Part shown: piece by piece, positions 54,001 through 61,986 of the stretch | How positions within the stretch are numbered: position 1 is the stretch's first letter | Layout of the letters: each line of letters starts with the position of its first letter | Notes under the pieces: model-generated | Database searches by the model: none | What the model saw: only the letters and a program-made list of their open reading frames with translations | What the model was told of the DNA's origin: nothing | Translations under genes and position numbers: made by a program | From: Candidatus Accumulibacter propinquus | GTDB lineage: Bacteria; Pseudomonadota; Gammaproteobacteria; Burkholderiales; Rhodocyclaceae | DNA: 64,000 nt | Direction of reading: 5' to 3' | Assembly (NCBI GenBank): GCA_016714935.1 | Contig: JADKBU010000015.1 | Span: 56,503 to 120,502 of the forward strand

Positions 54001-54129
54001 CTGCGGGAACGTCAGCAGGCCGCTCGCGCCGCCGCTGCTCGACAACCGGTGATGTGGGGCACTCCCGAGGCACGGCGCCAGGAAGTCGAACGTCTGCGGC
54101 GGCAGATCGAGGATCGCAAGAAGCGTTGA
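51097..54129 (+). CDS. RelE-like N terminus - SF1 (UvrD-type) helicase - ankyrin repeat protein
   Basis: A 1010-residue protein. Residues 1-90 resemble a RelE/ParE toxin fold (FRAAQVKKLVNLGHGKFYRA, DSNRLLFSLVRHGDEVCALM, then a KSRFLRG end). A UvrD/Rep-type helicase follows: Walker A GCAGSGKTAL at 149-158, Walker B FVVIDEVQDIT at 318-328, LLCGDSNQIVHPN, the SIHEAKGLEYENIVLY motif and motif VI LYVALTRAIKNIYVIE. After a helical linker come two ankyrin repeats at 714-755 (NQTPLMAAAAAGNVPLVETL, then YGYNALHWAL), a conserved-looking block near 780-950 and a charged coiled-coil tail. It is probably a DNA- or RNA-acting stress or defence ATPase. It starts 62 bases after pyk and looks single. No nuclease domain is obvious. 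Confidence 0.75.
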   Translation: MKILEYTGLDTSRVKASYRKVADAIARHDFRAAQVKKLVNLGHGKFYRARLDDSNRLLFSLVRHGDEVCALMLEVIVNHDYDKSRFLRGAAIDDDKVPDIGVEDAIREAQPVRYLHPERTAIHLLDKPISFDDTQDAIYRRPPPLIVVGCAGSGKTALTLEKLKHAEGEVLYVTHSSYLAQSARDLYYAQGFEHGGQEAVFLSYREFIESIHVPPGREASWRDFAGWFGRFRQTFREFDAHQVFEEIRGVLTAGSGGVLTRDAYLALGVRQSIFPADQRDQLYDLFEKYRHWLVEAKLYDLNLVAQDWQPLAAPRYDFVVIDEVQDITTVQLALVLKTLRKPGHFLLCGDSNQIVHPNFFAWSQVKSLFWKDPKLAERQELHVLTANFRNGLEATRVANQLLKIKHKRFGSIDRESNFLVQAIGGEAGQVALMPDKDATTRELDQKIRQSTQFAVLVMRDEDKAEARKHFATPLLFSIHEAKGLEYENIVLYRFISDHRSEFSDIVEGVAKADLAVESLDYRRARDKSDKSLEVYKFFVNALYVALTRAIKNIYVIESDTGHALFGLLDLNLGQVTVDARQSTLEDWQREARKLELQGKQEQAEAIRRTILKQTPVPWPVFNETKVIELLGKVFREQVPGGKLKQQLYEYATCFDEPQLAEWLVTEAKFEQAKYFTQQRATFGRKTYLPYFANHFKDILQQCERHGIDHRLPMNQTPLMAAAAAGNVPLVETLLARGADREAVDHYGYNALHWALREAFRDSKFARGPLAALYEQLAPASIDVNTGERLVRIDRHLSEYFIFQTLWVLFKSRFTHRQRRANGAFDAQTLLEAWQDLPANIVRPERNKRQHLSSVLARNEINRDYAYNRALFMRFTIGWYQFNPKLAVRRRVAGDEQWLPIYAALNLPLINEFSLPERPEHRGWEQVCYAIDRYLALGGLGPRTTAIAAERAVARAEALEAARIAEERALRERQQAARAAAARQPVMWGTPEARRQEVERLRRQIEDRKKR

Positions 54130-54131
54130 TC

Positions 54132-54156
54132 GCCGTGCCGACCACGCCGGCACGGC
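54132..54156. terminator. Hairpin between convergent genes
   Basis: A perfect 9-bp stem with a 7-base loop (54132-54140 against 54148-54156) begins three bases after the helicase gene stop and lies before the stop of the oppositely oriented SYLF gene. There is no T run. Confidence 0.5.
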
Positions 54157-54174
54157 ACCATTCGCTTCGCCGGG

Positions 54175-54732
54175 CTACTTCGCGAGTTTCGTGATCTTGT
54201 TGCCCTGCAGGCCGATGCCGGCCATCAACCCTTTCTGGCTGAAAATGAAAGCATAGATGTCGTCCTTGGTGGTTATCGACGTGCTGGCCTTGGCCATGCC
54301 TTCGTCGACCACGACCACACTGGGCCCGACCCCGACCTCGAAGCCATCGGTCTCGGTCAGCGCGTTCAGCGCCTTCTCGTTCATGAAGAACATCGCGTAG
54401 CCGAACTGCTGCGCACCTGCCTGCAGCCCGTACGATGCTCCGGTGGTGCTGTAGTGACCGGCCGGCTTGCCGCCGCGCAGGAGGACGCCTTCACCATACT
54501 GACCACCAACCACCAGGCCGGCTTTGGTGATTTTGGGAAACACCAGCACCGCAACCGCCTGCCTGCCGAGTTCCCGTGCCGCCGGCACCGAGGCCACCAG
54601 CTTGCCATAAGCCTGCCTGGCGTTGCCATCGAGCGCCGCCGTCCCTTGCGCAGCAACAGGCGACACCGCGGTGAAGGCCAGGACAACGGTCGCCGCCAGC
54701 GCGGCCGCAGTATTCGCAAATCGACTGTTCAT
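54175..54732 (-). CDS. YSC84/SYLF-domain periplasmic protein
   Basis: A 185-residue exported protein with signal peptide MNSRFANTAAALAATVVLAF (cleavage near AVSPVAAQG). The SYLF domain is clear: AVLVFPKITKAGLVVGGQYG, GVLLRGGKPAGHYSTTGASY, GLQAGAQQFGYAMFFMNEKA and GVGPSVVVVDEG, ending IFSQKGLMAGIGLQGNKITK. SYLF proteins bind lipids such as phosphoinositides in eukaryotes; bacterial ones are envelope proteins of unclear role. The ATG at 54732 is preceded by a purine-rich GGAGGAAGC. Confidence 0.9.
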   Translation of the reverse strand: MNSRFANTAAALAATVVLAFTAVSPVAAQGTAALDGNARQAYGKLVASVPAARELGRQAVAVLVFPKITKAGLVVGGQYGEGVLLRGGKPAGHYSTTGASYGLQAGAQQFGYAMFFMNEKALNALTETDGFEVGVGPSVVVVDEGMAKASTSITTKDDIYAFIFSQKGLMAGIGLQGNKITKLAK

Positions 54733-55010
54733 GCTTCCTCCAGAATCGTAACCAGGATGACGGAAAGGAAACTCGGTAACACCTCGCGAGTATGGCGGGC
54801 ACGCAATGCAGACGTCAATACTCAATGGCCCGATCTTCCACAAACGCGCAGAGCACGGCTATGATGCGCACGACACACTTCATGAGCCAGTGCGATGCGC
54901 ATACCTTTCCTGCCGACAGCCGAAGCCTGTGCCCTGGTTCGGGTGTCGACCTCCGTGCCGACCAATCGGGAGCCCACGACCAGCCGCATTCCCGGCAGGA
55001 GATCCGCCGG

Positions 55011-58000
55011 GTGAACCCCAGCCAGGCGTACCGTACCGACGATGCCCCGACCAACCGGCAGGCACGGTCTTGCATCGCCCGCTTCCGTCGTTTGCTGATC
55101 GGCACGATCATCGTGCAAGCCTGCATCCGCCCGGTTCTACTCGTGCTCGCACTGGCCTGTTTCGGGCTTGCGTCGGACAACGTGGCGGCGGCGGACGGCA
55201 ATCGTGCCGCGCCACCGATGCTGGTGACCGCCGACATGCTGCACGCGAAGATCAGCGAGGCGGAAGGCAACCCCGAACTCGATGCCAAGGGCCGCGCCGA
55301 TCTCATCGCCCTCTACCGCGACGCCCTGAGCAACCTCGGAAAAATCGACACCCACACGGCGCGCGCCGACGCTTTCGCGGAGATCAGGCGAACGGCACCC
55401 CAGGAGACGGATCTGGTCCGCCAGCGAAGCGCCGCCCTGAAGGCTGCCGAACCGCCGTCGCCATGGCTCGCCATCGGCCGCCAGCGGGCGCAGATCGAAC
55501 GTGATCTCAAGCGGGAGGAAGCCGACCTGGCGGCGGTGCAGGCGCTGCGCGCCGACATCGAGCGACAACTGGCCTATCAGGAGAGCCGACCGACGGCGAT
55601 CCGCCAGGCGCTCGCGACGGCGCAGGAGCAGCAGCGGGCGATTGCTGCCGCACTGCAGAGCGCAGCCGCCACCGATGAGCCGGAAATCCTGATCGAAGCC
55701 AGACGCTGGAGCCAGGAAACCCGATATGTCGCGCAGAGCGCCCTGCTCCAGGCGCTTGACCAGGAACTGCTCAGCCTGCCGATGAAATGGGATCTGCTCG
55801 CGGCCACACGCGACGAGAAGACGGTCAAGATCGATCGCATCGGCCAGCGCGTCCAGAACCTGAAGGCCCTCAACAATGCCCGGCGGGTAGAGCAGGCACA
55901 GCAGGCCGTACAGGCGGCGGAGCGGATGCTGCAGACGACGGCCGGGCTGAGCCCGACCCTGGCGGCCTTCGCCGAGCAGAACCTGGTGCTCGCCAGAGAG
56001 CTGAATGCGGTCACGATACCCCTCGACACGCTGGAAAAGGAGCAGGCACAGGCAGCACAGATGGCCGAACGGATTCGCGCCAATCACCGACGAGAACAGG
56101 CGGCGACGGAAATCAGCGCGCTCAGTTCCGGACTCGGGCCGCTGCTGCTGGCGCACCGCCAGGCGCTGCCGGATCTGAAGGTCTATCAACGCAAGACCAG
56201 CGAACTCGCGCAGAAGATTGCCGAAGTCAACGTGCGACGTTTGCGGTACCTCGACGAAGCGGCGCGCGTCGCCAATCGGCCCGCGGCCGTGGCCGCACTC
56301 ACCGCCGGACTGCCCGCCGCACAGGCCGAGTCCCTGCACGACACGCTGCAGGCCCTGATCGCGCAAAGGCAGGCCCTGCTGAGCCAGCAACTGGAAACCG
56401 AAGCGATGTATCTGGAGCGCTTGCGCAAGCTGCGCACCGCCGAAAGTGACCTGCTGGAAACGGCACGCCGCTACGACAGCTTTCTCGAAAAACACCTGTT
56501 CTGGCTCGGGACACAGTCCGGAACACAGTTCGCGGACCTTGACCGACTGCCGCAGGAAGTACGGCTACTGCTCGCGCCCACACGCTGGTCGGCACTCATC
56601 CGGGCGGTCGAACAACAGGTCATTCCATCGTTCGTCTTCTGGCTGAGCGTGCTGCTGGCTCTCGTCCTGGCCGGGAAGCGAGGCGCCCTGACCGGCAGAA
56701 TCAAAGGTACCGCGCAGCACATCGGCAGGCCCGACCGCGACGACCTGCACCACACCCTGCGTGCCCTGGGCTGGACGCTGTTGCTGGCCCTGCCGCTGCC
56801 CCTCCTGCTCGCGGTCACCGGCGCGCTGCTGCAAGGGCAGGAGCACGGCACCACGATCTCGCACGCCGTCGGTGCCGGCCTGACGCGGGTCGCGTGCAAT
56901 ATCTACTTCCTGCTCACGCTACGCGCGATCAGCCTCCCCGGGGGGCTGGCCACGGCGCATCTGCAGTGGCCCGAGCCTGTGGCACACCGCTTGCGCGTGG
57001 AACTGGGACGCCTGCTCTGGGTGTTCATCCCGGCGAACCTCATCGGACGACTGGCACTCGACCTGAACCCGGAAATCACCGGCGGCATCGTTGCGCGACT
57101 GGCCCTGTTGCTGGTCACCCTGTCGCTGGCCTGGTTCCTGTATCAGGTGTTTCACCCACGGCGTGGTGTATTGACGCATCTGCGCCGGCAGCCTGATGCC
57201 GCGCTGTTCTTCCGCCTGCAACCCCTCTGGTCCACCGCCCTGGTCACCGGGCCACTGGTCGTCCTCGCCCTGACCCTGAACGGATACATCTACTCTGCGG
57301 TGATCCTGATGAACTCAGTGCTGCTGACCCTGTGGCTGGCCTGCAGCATGGTTCTGCTGCATGGCCTGGCCTGGCGCTGGTTGACGCTGCTCCGCCAGCG
57401 TGCCGCCTTCAGGAAGGCCGGCAAGGAACGAGCCGCCGCGGACGCGGAGCCTGCCAGCGCGGCGGCGGATGTCGATGAGGCCGCCGCCGAGCCCGCGTAC
57501 GTCGACTTCGACCTGGCGGCGATGAGCGAGGACAGCCGCGAACTGCTCGGGATTGTCACCACCCTGCTGTCTCTGGCCAGCCTGTACGCCATCTGGTCTG
57601 CCGTTTTCCCGGCCTTGACGATACTCGAAGACATCACCCTGTGGACCCGCGCGGCGACCGTCGATGGCGAGGAGCGACGCCTGCCGATCACCCTCGCCGA
57701 TCTCGGCCTCGCCCTGATCTATCTGATCAGCACGGTGACGCTCGCCAGGCGACTGCCGGGGGTACTCGACATGATCCTGCTGGAGCGCTTCCACATGACT
57801 TCCAGCAGTCGCTATACCGCCACCACCCTGACGACCTATGGCATCGTCGCCGGCGGCACCTTGCTGACGCTCTATACGCTCGGTGCCCAATGGTCACAGG
57901 TGCAGTGGCTGGCGGCCGCGCTGAGCGTCGGCATCGGCTTCGGCCTGCAGGAGATCGTCGCCAACTTCATCAGCGGCCTGATCATCCTGTTCGAGCGGCC

Positions 58001-58514
58001 CGTGCGGGTTGGCGACCTGATCACCGTCGGCAATACCGATGGCGTGGTCACCAAGATCCGCATTCGCGCCACGACCATCCGCAACGCCGATCGCCAGGAA
58101 CTGGTGGTGCCGAACAAGGAGTTCATCACCGGCCGCTTGCTCAACTGGTCGCTGTCGGACCAGGTCACCCGCGTCAAGGTCAGCGTCGGCGTGGCCTACG
58201 GCACCGATATCGACCAGGCGCACGCGCTGATGCGCGAGGCCGCGGACGAACACGAGCACATCCTCGCCGACCCGAAACCCAGCGTGAGCTTCGACGCCTT
58301 CGGAGACAATTCGCTGATGCTGACCCTGCGCGCCTTTGTCGACGATCTCGATCACCGCAGCAAGGCGATGACCGACCTGCACAAGGCGATCAACCGCAAG
58401 TTCGAGCAAGCCGGAATCGCCATGGCCTTCCCGCAGCGGGATCTGCACTTCGACCCGCGCTCGCCGCTGCGGGTGACCATTGAAGACGCCAGGCAGGCAA
58501 AACCCGACGCCTAG
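55011..58514 (+). CDS. mscK: Large MscK/KefA-type mechanosensitive channel
   Basis: An approximately 1167-residue channel. The GTG at 55011 has AGGAG nine bases upstream and a signal sequence follows soon after (RRLLIGTIIVQACIRPVLLV ... NVAAADG). Residues about 70-520 are a long periplasmic helical domain, followed by about 11 membrane helices and a cytosolic insert rich in Ala and Glu (near 800-830). The MscS-type pore is LAAALSVGIGFGLQEIVANF, then ISGLIILFERPVRVGDLITV, and the C-terminal beta and alpha/beta domains carry VPNKEFITGRLLNWS. It would open under membrane tension to vent ions on osmotic downshock. The size fits MscK (about 1120) rather than small MscS. Confidence 0.9.
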   Translation: MNPSQAYRTDDAPTNRQARSCIARFRRLLIGTIIVQACIRPVLLVLALACFGLASDNVAAADGNRAAPPMLVTADMLHAKISEAEGNPELDAKGRADLIALYRDALSNLGKIDTHTARADAFAEIRRTAPQETDLVRQRSAALKAAEPPSPWLAIGRQRAQIERDLKREEADLAAVQALRADIERQLAYQESRPTAIRQALATAQEQQRAIAAALQSAAATDEPEILIEARRWSQETRYVAQSALLQALDQELLSLPMKWDLLAATRDEKTVKIDRIGQRVQNLKALNNARRVEQAQQAVQAAERMLQTTAGLSPTLAAFAEQNLVLARELNAVTIPLDTLEKEQAQAAQMAERIRANHRREQAATEISALSSGLGPLLLAHRQALPDLKVYQRKTSELAQKIAEVNVRRLRYLDEAARVANRPAAVAALTAGLPAAQAESLHDTLQALIAQRQALLSQQLETEAMYLERLRKLRTAESDLLETARRYDSFLEKHLFWLGTQSGTQFADLDRLPQEVRLLLAPTRWSALIRAVEQQVIPSFVFWLSVLLALVLAGKRGALTGRIKGTAQHIGRPDRDDLHHTLRALGWTLLLALPLPLLLAVTGALLQGQEHGTTISHAVGAGLTRVACNIYFLLTLRAISLPGGLATAHLQWPEPVAHRLRVELGRLLWVFIPANLIGRLALDLNPEITGGIVARLALLLVTLSLAWFLYQVFHPRRGVLTHLRRQPDAALFFRLQPLWSTALVTGPLVVLALTLNGYIYSAVILMNSVLLTLWLACSMVLLHGLAWRWLTLLRQRAAFRKAGKERAAADAEPASAAADVDEAAAEPAYVDFDLAAMSEDSRELLGIVTTLLSLASLYAIWSAVFPALTILEDITLWTRAATVDGEERRLPITLADLGLALIYLISTVTLARRLPGVLDMILLERFHMTSSSRYTATTLTTYGIVAGGTLLTLYTLGAQWSQVQWLAAALSVGIGFGLQEIVANFISGLIILFERPVRVGDLITVGNTDGVVTKIRIRATTIRNADRQELVVPNKEFITGRLLNWSLSDQVTRVKVSVGVAYGTDIDQAHALMREAADEHEHILADPKPSVSFDAFGDNSLMLTLRAFVDDLDHRSKAMTDLHKAINRKFEQAGIAMAFPQRDLHFDPRSPLRVTIEDARQAKPDA

Positions 58515-58563
58515 AATGCTTGCGGGCGTCACGTCGATTACCCCATCCCTTATCGCCACTCCA

Positions 58564-58830
58564 ATGATCCTGCGTGCACTCCTGCTGACCTTCCTGCTCA
58601 CAAGCTGCGCCGACAAATTGCTGGTGAGTGCCAATGAAGATACCAACTACCTGACCTTCGACCACCCGAATTCCGACAAGGCCAATGCCGAGGTCCGCAC
58701 CACCGCCGAAAAACTGTGCCAGCAGCGCAAACAGGTCGCCATCAAGACGGCCAGTGTCTGTTCCCTCAAGAACTGCGTGACCCACTATCAGTGCGGCGAC
58801 CGGGAGGATGTCATCAAGTACGGGCTATAG
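58564..58830 (+). CDS. Small lipoprotein of unknown function
   Basis: An 88-residue protein. MILRALLLTFLLTSCADKLL is a lipoprotein signal with lipobox LLTSC, so Cys17 should be acylated; residue +2 is Ala, which predicts outer-membrane sorting. The mature part has four cysteines (KLCQQRKQ, TASVCSLKNCVTHYQCGD) that could form disulfides. It lies 49 bases after mscK in the same direction. The family was not recognised. Confidence 0.65.
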   Translation: MILRALLLTFLLTSCADKLLVSANEDTNYLTFDHPNSDKANAEVRTTAEKLCQQRKQVAIKTASVCSLKNCVTHYQCGDREDVIKYGL

Positions 58831-59086
58831 CCCTGGCGTGCCTGCACGCCCTGAACCGTCCGATCGAACATCCGCCGGCGGGCTGCATCCTCGATGAACC
58901 GCGACAGCCCGGCTTTGCGCACGTGACCAGCTGGCCTCTTCACGACCCAGGCGCAACCTGGCCGAGGGGTCGTGACCGAGCGAAGAAGTAAGCTCGACGA
59001 CCCCGGCACCGCAAGCTTGCCGTTCGTCCACGGCGCGCGAAAACGGCGACAATCCCTGCCGTTCCCACGGTCATTCCTTCGCCGCC

Positions 59087-60427
59087 ATGCTCAACGCCCG
59101 CCAGCAACCGGACCAGTTCCCGCGCCGCATTCTCGTCGCCGTCACCGGCCTGTCGCCGCAGATCGTCACCGAGACCCTCTACGCCCTCGCCGTTGCCCCG
59201 ACGGCGAACGCGTTCATCCCCACCGAGATGCACCTGATCACCACCCGCAGCGGCGCCGAAAAGGCCCGCCTCGCCCTGCTCTCCGAAGAACCGGGATGGT
59301 TTCACCGCCTCAGCCGGGACTACGCGCTGCCGCCGATCGATTTCACCGCCGCCACCATCCACGTCCTCGAAGACGCCGGCGGCAGGCCGCTCGACGACAT
59401 CCGCTCGCCGGAAGACAACCGCCGCGCCGCCGACGGCATCACCGCCCTGATCCGCGAGTTCACCGCCGACCCGGACTGCGCACTGCACGTCTCGATCGCC
59501 GGCGGCCGCAAGACGATGGGTTTCTTTCTCGGCTACGCGCTGTCGCTCTACGGCCGCCCGCAGGACAAGCTCTCGCACGTCCTGGTTTCGGAGCCCTTCG
59601 AATCCAGCCTCGGCTTCTACTACCCGACGCCGAGCAGCCGCGTGCTCGAAATGCCCGGCGGCCGCCTGGTCGACTGCGCCAGCGCGCAGGTCACGCTCGC
59701 CGAACTGCCCTTCGTCAGCCTGCGCCACGGCCTGCCCGAAGCGCTGCTGACCGGCCGCGCCAGCTACAACCAAACCGTCGAAGCCGCCCGCCACGCGCTC
59801 GCGCCCGCCGAACTGCAGATCGACCTCGAAGCGCGCCGCGTGCGTGCCGCCGGCAAGGCATTCGCACTGCCGCCGGCCGAACTCGCCCTGCTCAGCGTCT
59901 TCGCCCGGCGTGCGCTGCGCGGCGAAGCGCCGTTGCCGGCACCGGCCAAGGAACTCCCCGACGCCGACTGGAAGCTGCGATACCTCGTCGAACTGCGCTG
60001 GATCGCCGGGCCGATGAAGGACCTCGACGAAACCGAGCGTGCGCTGCGCCTGGGCATGGACGGCGGCTACTTCTCGGCGCACCTCTCGAAGCTCAAGAAG
60101 ATTCTCAGACGAGAACTCGGCCCCGCCGCCGAGCCCTACCTGATCAGCGACGGCGGAAGCCGGCCGCGCCTGTACAGCCTCGGCCTGCGACCGTCGGCGG
60201 TCAATGATGCGAAGCTCCGGGCGCCACGGAGCAAGATTGCGAGCCGAGCAGAGTCTTGCGTCCTTTTTGTTGGAGATCGAAAATCGTGGTCTGACCCTCT
60301 CTCCCATGGACTTACGTACACCCGCACTATCGCCCCTCAGTACCCACCGCAAGCGATGGTTTGCCACCTTCCAGCCGTGCCGAAACCTGCTCTGGGGGCG
60401 CACAGGCCCGCTGCCGCCAAACGATGA
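59087..60427 (+). CDS. NE0113-family CRISPR-associated ring-nuclease-like protein (CARF)
   Basis: A 446-residue protein of the TIGR02584/NE0113 family. It opens RRILVAVTGLSPQIVTETLY, a CARF-type Rossmann start, and continues MHLITTRSGAEKARLALL, then CALHVSIAGGRKTMGFFLGY and QDKLSHVLVSEPFES. Residues about 225-370 look like a winged-helix part (ALPPAELALLSVFARRALRG, DGGYFSAHLSKLKKILRREL). Family members are linked to type III CRISPR systems and bind or cleave cyclic oligoadenylate. No array, Cas10 or Csm/Cmr gene is in the window. The last 75 residues, from about 60205, do not look like the family and may be read-through after a rearrangement. Confidence 0.85.
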   Translation: MLNARQQPDQFPRRILVAVTGLSPQIVTETLYALAVAPTANAFIPTEMHLITTRSGAEKARLALLSEEPGWFHRLSRDYALPPIDFTAATIHVLEDAGGRPLDDIRSPEDNRRAADGITALIREFTADPDCALHVSIAGGRKTMGFFLGYALSLYGRPQDKLSHVLVSEPFESSLGFYYPTPSSRVLEMPGGRLVDCASAQVTLAELPFVSLRHGLPEALLTGRASYNQTVEAARHALAPAELQIDLEARRVRAAGKAFALPPAELALLSVFARRALRGEAPLPAPAKELPDADWKLRYLVELRWIAGPMKDLDETERALRLGMDGGYFSAHLSKLKKILRRELGPAAEPYLISDGGSRPRLYSLGLRPSAVNDAKLRAPRSKIASRAESCVLFVGDRKSWSDPLSHGLTYTRTIAPQYPPQAMVCHLPAVPKPALGAHRPAAAKR

Positions 60428-60460
60428 CAGGCGGGGGCGATGCATCAGGGCTGCTCTCGA

Positions 60461-60490
60461 TTGACCGTAGTTGACCATGCCGCTTATACT
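60461..60490 (+). promoter_or_regulatory. Sigma70-type promoter before the dnd genes
   Basis: TTGACC (60461-60466) and TATACT (60485-60490) are separated by 18 bases; both boxes are one mismatch from consensus. TTGACC is repeated ten bases later (60471-60476). The predicted start near 60497 leaves about 155 bases before dndC. Confidence 0.5.
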
Positions 60491-60541
60491 CGTGACGATG
60501 TCGCTGAACTGTCACAAAAGGCTGCGTAGAGCTGCAACTCC

Positions 60542-60655
60542 ATGGATGGCCGTCTCAAGATCGCCCACTACGGTTACGAGACATTGTCAAGCGTTGGTGC
60601 AGCCGTTGATGGAGGTGCCACTCTTTTTCTGATCGCCCTGCTGGACACCCAATGA
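60542..60655 (+). CDS. Small ORF coupled to dndC by an ATGA overlap
   Basis: A 37-residue frame from ATG at 60542 to TGA at 60653-60655, whose end overlaps the dndC start by four bases (60652-60655). A stop at 60527 closes the frame upstream. The peptide starts MDGRLKIAHYGYETLSSVGA and ends in a hydrophobic stretch (GGATLFLIALL). No strong ribosome site precedes it. It could be a leader that delivers ribosomes to dndC, or the last piece of a lost upstream gene such as dndB. Confidence 0.35.
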   Translation: MDGRLKIAHYGYETLSSVGAAVDGGATLFLIALLDTQ

Positions 60656-61986
60656 GTTCGGAACAATTGGCAGTAAAGTCGTCGTCGTCCTCGCTGGTGG
60701 ACTCGGCACTAAGAGACCTGGAGTCGCTCTATCATGCCGACAGCCGTCCTTGGGTGGTCGCCTTTTCCGGCGGGAAAGACTCGACGGTAATTCTGCAGCT
60801 CGTTTTCAATATGCTGCTCGCACTGGGCAAGCGGGCAACAAAAAAGGTTTTCGTGCTGTCCTCCGACACACAGGTCGAAGCGCCCAACGTCGCAGAATAT
60901 GTGGTGTCTGCGCTGGACCGTATCCAACAAGCGGCGACGGATCTGCACTTGCCACTTTCGACAATACTGGTTCGTCCCACTCCTGCCGAGAGCTACTGGG
61001 GCAAACTCATCGGCAAAGGCTATCCACCACCGTCGCGCTGGTTCCGCTGGTGTACCAGCAACATGAAAATCAAGCCATCGCGGCGCGCGATCGAGGAAAT
61101 TACGCTCAAGCACGGCAGCGTCATTCTGCTCCTGGGAACGCGTTTCGCCGAGAGCCCGCAGCGGGGACGCACCATGCAGGCGCGCGAGATCAACAGTCGC
61201 GGCCTCAACCCCCACCATGAAATCCCCAATGCTCTCGTCGCCACCCCTATTGCCGATTGGACCACCGACGATGTGTGGGAGTACTTGTCGTACAGCCCGT
61301 GCCCATGGGGCGCCGACCACAGCTTCTTGTTTGCCCTGTATCGTCAAGCAAGCGGCGGCGAGTGCCCAGTTGTTTTCGATCTCAACACGCCGTCCTGTGG
61401 GGGCAGCCGTTTTGGCTGCTGGACCTGTACCGTGGTGAAGGAGGATAAGTCCTTGCAGGGTTTTATCCGCTCGGGTCAGGACGAACTGCAGCCATTGGTC
61501 GATTTTCGCGACTGGTTGATCGTCTTGCGCGACAAACCCGGTTACCGCAGCGAAGTGAAACGCAATGGAAACATCGGTCCCGGTCCATTTCTGCCGACCG
61601 CTCGGCAGGAGATCCTCGAACGTCTGCTGGCGTTGGAAGAGGAGGTCAAGTTGCCACTCGTCGGCGACGCGGAACTGGCCTACATTCAGGAGGAATGGTC
61701 GAGGGAATTCGATTTCCAGGGAAATCTGGCACACAAGCTGGCCGCCAGGTACGGGAGGGACATTGCCATGCCGGAAGCACGCATTCCACATGCTGAAGAC
61801 GAGTTGCTCGAACAGGCTGCCGTCGAGTGCGGGTTAAACCCCGACTTGATCCGGCAGTTGCTGGAAATCCGCCGCCGGGATTTCCCCTCGCTGGATAAAT
61901 GGGGGGCGAAAGCTCAGTTCGAACGTGCGGTCGGTGATCTGGTGACCAAGGCGGCGCAACAGGCGGAGCAAACGACGCAAGTATGA
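60652..61986 (+). CDS. dndC: DNA phosphorothioation sulfurtransferase DndC
   Basis: A 444-residue member of the PAPS-reductase/ATP-pyrophosphatase group that activates the DNA backbone for sulfur insertion, using sulfur handed on by an IscS/DndA desulfurase. The PP-loop is FSGGKDSTVILQL (SGGKDST at 39-45). Cysteines for the Fe-S cluster are seen in WFRWCTSNMK, SCGGSRFGCWTC and their surroundings. Other DndC text is LLGTRFAESPQRGRTMQARE and TTDDVWEYLS. It is first or second in the operon and overlaps dndD by ATGA. dndB, normally just before dndC, is absent. Confidence 0.95.
   Translation: MSSEQLAVKSSSSSLVDSALRDLESLYHADSRPWVVAFSGGKDSTVILQLVFNMLLALGKRATKKVFVLSSDTQVEAPNVAEYVVSALDRIQQAATDLHLPLSTILVRPTPAESYWGKLIGKGYPPPSRWFRWCTSNMKIKPSRRAIEEITLKHGSVILLLGTRFAESPQRGRTMQAREINSRGLNPHHEIPNALVATPIADWTTDDVWEYLSYSPCPWGADHSFLFALYRQASGGECPVVFDLNTPSCGGSRFGCWTCTVVKEDKSLQGFIRSGQDELQPLVDFRDWLIVLRDKPGYRSEVKRNGNIGPGPFLPTARQEILERLLALEEEVKLPLVGDAELAYIQEEWSREFDFQGNLAHKLAARYGRDIAMPEARIPHAEDELLEQAAVECGLNPDLIRQLLEIRRRDFPSLDKWGAKAQFERAVGDLVTKAAQQAEQTTQV

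Noticed and set aside
58940..60478. Long minus-strand open frame opposite the ring-nuclease-like gene
   Set aside because: It is a GC-driven shadow: composition rich in Arg/Gln/Gly, no family motif, and it runs fully antisense to a recognised protein.
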